DNA from: Solitalea koreensis
Lineage (GTDB): Bacteria > Bacteroidota > Bacteroidia > Sphingobacteriales > Sphingobacteriaceae
Length of the DNA stretch: 64,000 nucleotides
Direction of reading: 5' to 3'
Assembly (NCBI RefSeq): GCF_900182575.1
Contig: NZ_FXSZ01000008.1
Span: 68,347-132,346 of the forward strand
How positions within the stretch are numbered: the stretch's first letter is position 1; every line of letters starts with the position of its first letter. Shown piece after piece: positions 61,584 through 64,000 of this stretch. The position numbers were made by a program, and so were the translations under genes. Below the pieces are notes generated by a model. That model searched no databases and was not told the DNA's origin. It worked only from the letters and a program-made list of their open reading frames with translations.

Positions 61584-61680
61584 TTATTAGGTCGTATTTA
61601 TTAAGTCATGCTGAGCGAAGTCGAAGCATTGTGCACTCTAACCTTCCACTCCGCTCAGGCTGACGAATCATACCTAATAA
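61584..61680. repeat. Two-tier palindromic element between gldA and gldF
   Basis: Outer arms TTATTAGGT (61584-61592) / ACCTAATAA (61672-61680); inner 22-base arms (61605-61626, 61643-61664) matching at 18 of 22. The inner arm starts GTCATGCTGAGCGAAGTCGA, markedly more GC-rich than its surroundings. It is likely a dispersed, REP-like element, and would fold into a strong RNA hairpin inside the gldA-gldF message. Confidence 0.75.
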
Positions 61681-61681
61681 C

Positions 61682-62581
61682 TCATTTTGTCAAACTTCTA
61701 AAAATATCTTCTAATGAATTTTCTTCTTGTCTTGAACTCAGCAAGGCCAGATCATTCGCTTTGGCAAATTCAAAAATGCGGCCTCTTATGTCTTCAGTAG
61801 CTGTCACCTTATAGTTGTTACCTGTAATTAATTCAGCTCCAATTACTCCTTCAACAGTTAGTAACTGGTCATTTAAAACTTCTTTGTCGAACTCAAAAAG
61901 ATAGATTTTACTTCCGGAGGTAAGCATTTTCAAATTAGATGTATCATCATTGGCTACAATTTTTCCTTTATTGATGATGATGACGCGGTCGCAAATGGCT
62001 TCTACCTCTTGCATAATATGGGTAGATAGAATAACCGTTTTCTCCCGGCCAATTTCTTTGATCAGGCTGCGAATTTCAACCAGTTGATTCGGATCCAAAC
62101 CTGAAGTAGGTTCATCCAAAATCAGCACTTTCGGATCATGTAAAATAGCCTGAGCTAAACCCACACGCTGACGATACCCTTTTGAAAGTTGACTGATCTT
62201 TTTATGTTGCTCCCTGCCTAAGCCGGTTAGTTCAATTACTTCAGCAATACGTTTATTGATATTTTGGATTTTATGCAGATCAGCAGAAAAAGCTAAAGAC
62301 TCCTTTACATACATTTCCAAATACAAGGGATTATGCTCTGGCAAGTAGCCAATTTGTTTGCGAACATCCAGTGATTGACTCACGATATTAAAGCCGCAAA
62401 CCGAAGCCGACCCTGAACTTGGAGGAATATAACCGGTAAGCATTTTCATAGTGGTTGATTTCCCTGCTCCATTCGGACCAAGAAAGCCAACTATTTTACC
62501 GGGTTGCGCCTCGAATGAGATGGTGTCCACGGCGGTTTGATGATCGTATTTTTTGGTTAATTGTTCAACGAGTACCGACAT
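61682..62581 (-). CDS. gldA: Gliding motility-associated ABC transporter ATP-binding protein GldA
   Basis: 299 residues. Walker A GFLGPNGAGKSTTMK, signature ISQLSKGYRQRVGLAQ, Walker B KVLILDEPTSGLDPNQ and the switch His in VILSTHIMQEVEAI. The C-terminal ~80 residues are the extension seen in GldA. It powers the GldFG membrane complex. It is the first of the three genes. In F. johnsoniae gldA is separate from gldFG, whereas here all three lie together. Confidence 0.94.
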   Translation of the reverse strand: MSVLVEQLTKKYDHQTAVDTISFEAQPGKIVGFLGPNGAGKSTTMKMLTGYIPPSSGSASVCGFNIVSQSLDVRKQIGYLPEHNPLYLEMYVKESLAFSADLHKIQNINKRIAEVIELTGLGREQHKKISQLSKGYRQRVGLAQAILHDPKVLILDEPTSGLDPNQLVEIRSLIKEIGREKTVILSTHIMQEVEAICDRVIIINKGKIVANDDTSNLKMLTSGSKIYLFEFDKEVLNDQLLTVEGVIGAELITGNNYKVTATEDIRGRIFEFAKANDLALLSSRQEENSLEDIFRSLTK

Positions 62582-62675
62582 ATAGATTGACTGAACTAGT
62601 GAATGACAGAATTATTTCCATCTTCAAAAATTCACAGCGAAAGTAATAATTTGGAGGAATTAAATAGATGGGAAT

Positions 62676-62984
62676 TTAAATAGATGGATCATAATCGGAA
62701 GGTGGCTCTGCAACTTGATTTATAGAACCATTTTGCTCGTATTTATCAAAATTACGGGCATACTCAGGACAAAAATCGTAGCCATTGGGCCAAACCAAAC
62801 CACTGCCATCTTCAATAATTGATACCTGAGCAAAAAAATCAGGATCAGCAAGAGCCTTACTCATTGGCCCCTTGCTAATTTTACTACTAAAGTCGATAAT
62901 TTTTTTAACTCGGTCATCAAACTCTATTTCTAGACGAAAATTGTCTAGAACCTTAATAGAAATGATGTCATATATTTTACTCAT
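62676..62984 (-). CDS. DUF2442 domain protein
   Basis: 102 residues. DUF2442 core: ISIKVLDNFRLEIEFDDRVK followed by KKIIDFSSKISKGPM and a short C-terminal tail. The family is small and often linked to DUF4160, as here: it starts 6 bases after that stop. The pair is sometimes suggested to be a toxin-antitoxin module, but no activity is established. Confidence 0.85.
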   Translation of the reverse strand: MSKIYDIISIKVLDNFRLEIEFDDRVKKIIDFSSKISKGPMSKALADPDFFAQVSIIEDGSGLVWPNGYDFCPEYARNFDKYEQNGSINQVAEPPSDYDPSI

Positions 62985-62990
62985 GATGAC

Positions 62991-63251
62991 TTATTCTAAT
63001 GGTTGAATTTTATTAGCCGGAATTTCATTTTGCAAGTTATTCCAGTTAATCATTAATTCTTCTTTATGAAGTGATGCCCATTCAAGTACAAATTGATTTG
63101 CTCTATTGGGTAATTCACCCACCAAAACTTCTAATGTTCGTATATCATATTCTGCCTTATATTCCCCATAAATCACATGAAAATGCGGAGGATTATGATC
63201 ATCAAAGAACATTCGAATAATAATTCCATAAAACCGACTAATCTCAGGCAT
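62991..63251 (-). CDS. DUF4160 domain protein
   Basis: 86 residues from the ATG at 63251. MPEISRFYGIIIRMFFDDHN then PPHFHVIYGEYKAEYDI is the family signature with His-x-His. The ATG chosen matches the usual MP-ISRF family start; it also lies below the likely -7 box at 63273-63280, while longer frames begin above it. Another ATG three codons up (63258-63260) is possible. Function unknown; see the DUF2442 partner. Confidence 0.85.
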   Translation of the reverse strand: MPEISRFYGIIIRMFFDDHNPPHFHVIYGEYKAEYDIRTLEVLVGELPNRANQFVLEWASLHKEELMINWNNLQNEIPANKIQPLE

Positions 63252-63272
63252 GTGTTTCATTGTAGCTAACAA

Positions 63273-63280
63273 CAAAGTTA
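63273..63280 (-). promoter_or_regulatory. -7 box of the DUF4160/DUF2442 unit
   Basis: TAACTTTG on the minus strand, an exact TAnnTTTG match 21 bases before the start. No good -33 box. Confidence 0.4.
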
Positions 63281-63430
63281 CAGACAATTAGTTGCATACT
63301 GACCTTCGCAACAATGAGATTCAGTTTATCTCATATAAATATAAACGAAAGCTTATTTTAAGAAATATTCCTTCTAATACCGACATAGATTCATGGTGGA
63401 ATGTTTGAAAGATGCAATGGATAAGAATTT

Positions 63431-63555
63431 CTATAAAACTGAATCCAAATCCTGAATTATAAAATCAGTTTCAGGATTGTAGAAAACTGTACGTTGTTTT
63501 ATTCCTCTTTCAACTACTGCTTCTATTTTTCCATACTTTTTTTTAACCTCATATG
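63431..63555 (-). pseudogene. 3' remnant of a gene interrupted by the IS element
   Basis: Reading away from the IS edge on the minus strand, one frame is open for about 41 codons from 63555 to TAG at 63431-63433. It reads YEVKKKYGKIEAVVERGIKQ then RTVFYNPETDFIIQDLDSVL. Codon choice looks native. It has no start codon in this frame, so its 5' part must lie beyond the IS, outside the window. I recognise no family. The gap 63281-63430 otherwise holds nothing I can name. Confidence 0.55.
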
Positions 63556-63651
63556 TGAGCTTCCCCCAAGTTGGACCAATTAAAAGTAGAATTCTCCCCG
63601 CAGCGCAGCGAGGGGATTTCCTGAAAAGGAATTAACTTTGAATTGGCAACT

Positions 63652-63918
63652 ATGAAAAAGACCAGATTTACAGAAAAACAGATTGTTAAGGCAATCAAAG
63701 AACACGAGAATGGCAGAACCACCCAAGAGATCTGTCGGGAACTCGGCATCAGCACGGCCGCTTTTTATAAATGGAAGCAGCGTTACGGAGGATTGGAGGC
63801 CAGTGAATTGAAACGTCTCAAAGAATTGGAGGAAGAAAACAGTCGCCTGAAACGCATGTTTGCCGACCTCAGCTTGACCCATGAGGCGCTGAAAGACGCC
63901 ATTGGAAAAAAGCTTTAA
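63652..63918 (+). CDS. IS3-family transposase OrfA
   Basis: 88 residues from the ATG at 63652 (an earlier TTG is unlikely). N-terminal helix-turn-helix (TEKQIVKAIKEHENGRTTQE; GISTAAFYKWKQRYGGLEAS), then a leucine-zipper-like coiled coil (LKRLKELEEENSRLKRMFAD). It binds the IS ends. The frame ends just after a slippery A6G (63906-63912), where a -1 shift gives the OrfAB transposase. Confidence 0.92.
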   Translation: MKKTRFTEKQIVKAIKEHENGRTTQEICRELGISTAAFYKWKQRYGGLEASELKRLKELEEENSRLKRMFADLSLTHEALKDAIGKKL

Positions 63919-64000
63919 CGCCTGATCAAAAGAAAACAGTAGTTGAACACATGATTGTTGTGCATGGCATCAGTCAGCGTCAGGCGTGCAAAACCATGCA
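63906..64000 (+). CDS. IS3-family transposase OrfB, partial
   Basis: A -1 frameshift on A-AAA-AAG leads into KKALTPDQKKTVVEHMIVVH and then GISQRQACKTM, the usual N-terminus of IS3/IS407 OrfB before the DDE catalytic domain, which lies past the window. Confidence 0.85.

Larger units (their letters stand above)
63556..64000 (+). mobile_element. IS3-family insertion sequence (IS407-like), left end and partial
   Basis: The left terminal repeat starts TGAGCTTCCCCCAAGTTGGA (63556 onward), like IS407-group ends. A GC-rich hairpin (63595-63616) precedes orfA. The element is clearly more GC-rich than the host DNA, a sign of recent arrival. It continues past the window, so the right end and target duplication cannot be checked. 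Confidence 0.85.

Noticed and set aside
61608..61814. Plus-strand 68-codon frame
   Set aside because: Starts in the palindromic repeat and runs antisense through the end of gldA.
63580..63882. Minus-strand 100-codon frame in the IS element
   Set aside because: Antisense to orfA, whose family assignment is clear.

Overview
The window is a chromosomal segment of a Bacteroidota bacterium, most likely from the Sphingobacteriales (Pedobacter/Solitalea-like; a judgement from gene content and order, not from a database search). The DNA is AT-rich. Several promoters fit the Bacteroidota form TTTG-N19-TAnnTTTG. The order rpsU - xerC - hpf - tRNA(Thr,Tyr,Gly,Thr) - tuf - tRNA(Trp) - secE - nusG - rplKAJL - rpoBC is typical of the phylum. 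SusC/SusD proteins, gldA/F/G and a type IX secretion (T9SS) C-terminal domain also occur.

Layout. 1-900 is the end of a T9SS-secreted surface protein. 1.0-4.6 kb holds housekeeping genes: an Hsp15-like protein, dapD, a TsaC/YrdC protein and a CCA-adding enzyme. 4.65-7.15 kb is a small operon (membrane protein, winged-helix regulator, CreD) with two matching inverted-repeat operators, one overlapping its promoter. 7.3-12 kb carries a pRiA4b ORF-3-like protein, miaA (TTG start), cardiolipin synthase, a DUF3467 protein and a DUF2027-Smr protein. 12-27.3 kb is the transcription/translation block on the minus strand, with five tRNAs and several hairpins between genes. 27.3-32.4 kb has an acyl-CoA dehydrogenase, apt, a helix-hairpin-helix protein, a two-domain lipid acyltransferase and a small coiled-coil protein.

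32.4-44.7 kb is an accessory nutrient-uptake locus, all on the minus strand: ECF sigma factor, FecR anti-sigma, SusC with an STN signalling domain, SusD, DUF4843 lipoprotein, PKD-like lipoprotein and two TlpA-like thioredoxin proteins. No polysaccharide-degrading enzyme is present, so the substrate is probably not an ordinary glycan. 45-49.4 kb is a second uptake unit: a TonB-dependent receptor followed by a predicted beta-helix lipoprotein in the place SusD would occupy.

49.4-58.5 kb is housekeeping again: a Mpo1-like protein, rny, a candidate 6S RNA, zapA with a coiled-coil partner, pheT, radC, metX under a SAM-I riboswitch, and dnaN. A 31-codon reading frame lies between the riboswitch and metX. 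58.5-62.6 kb has a small membrane protein and gldG, gldF and gldA (gliding/T9SS-associated ABC transporter). The window ends in an accessory boundary: a DUF4160/DUF2442 pair, the 3' remnant of a broken gene, and the left end of an IS3-family (IS407-like) element that runs off the window.

Several short AT-rich intergenic repeat families recur between genes. No CRISPR array, rRNA, phage or replication origin was seen.
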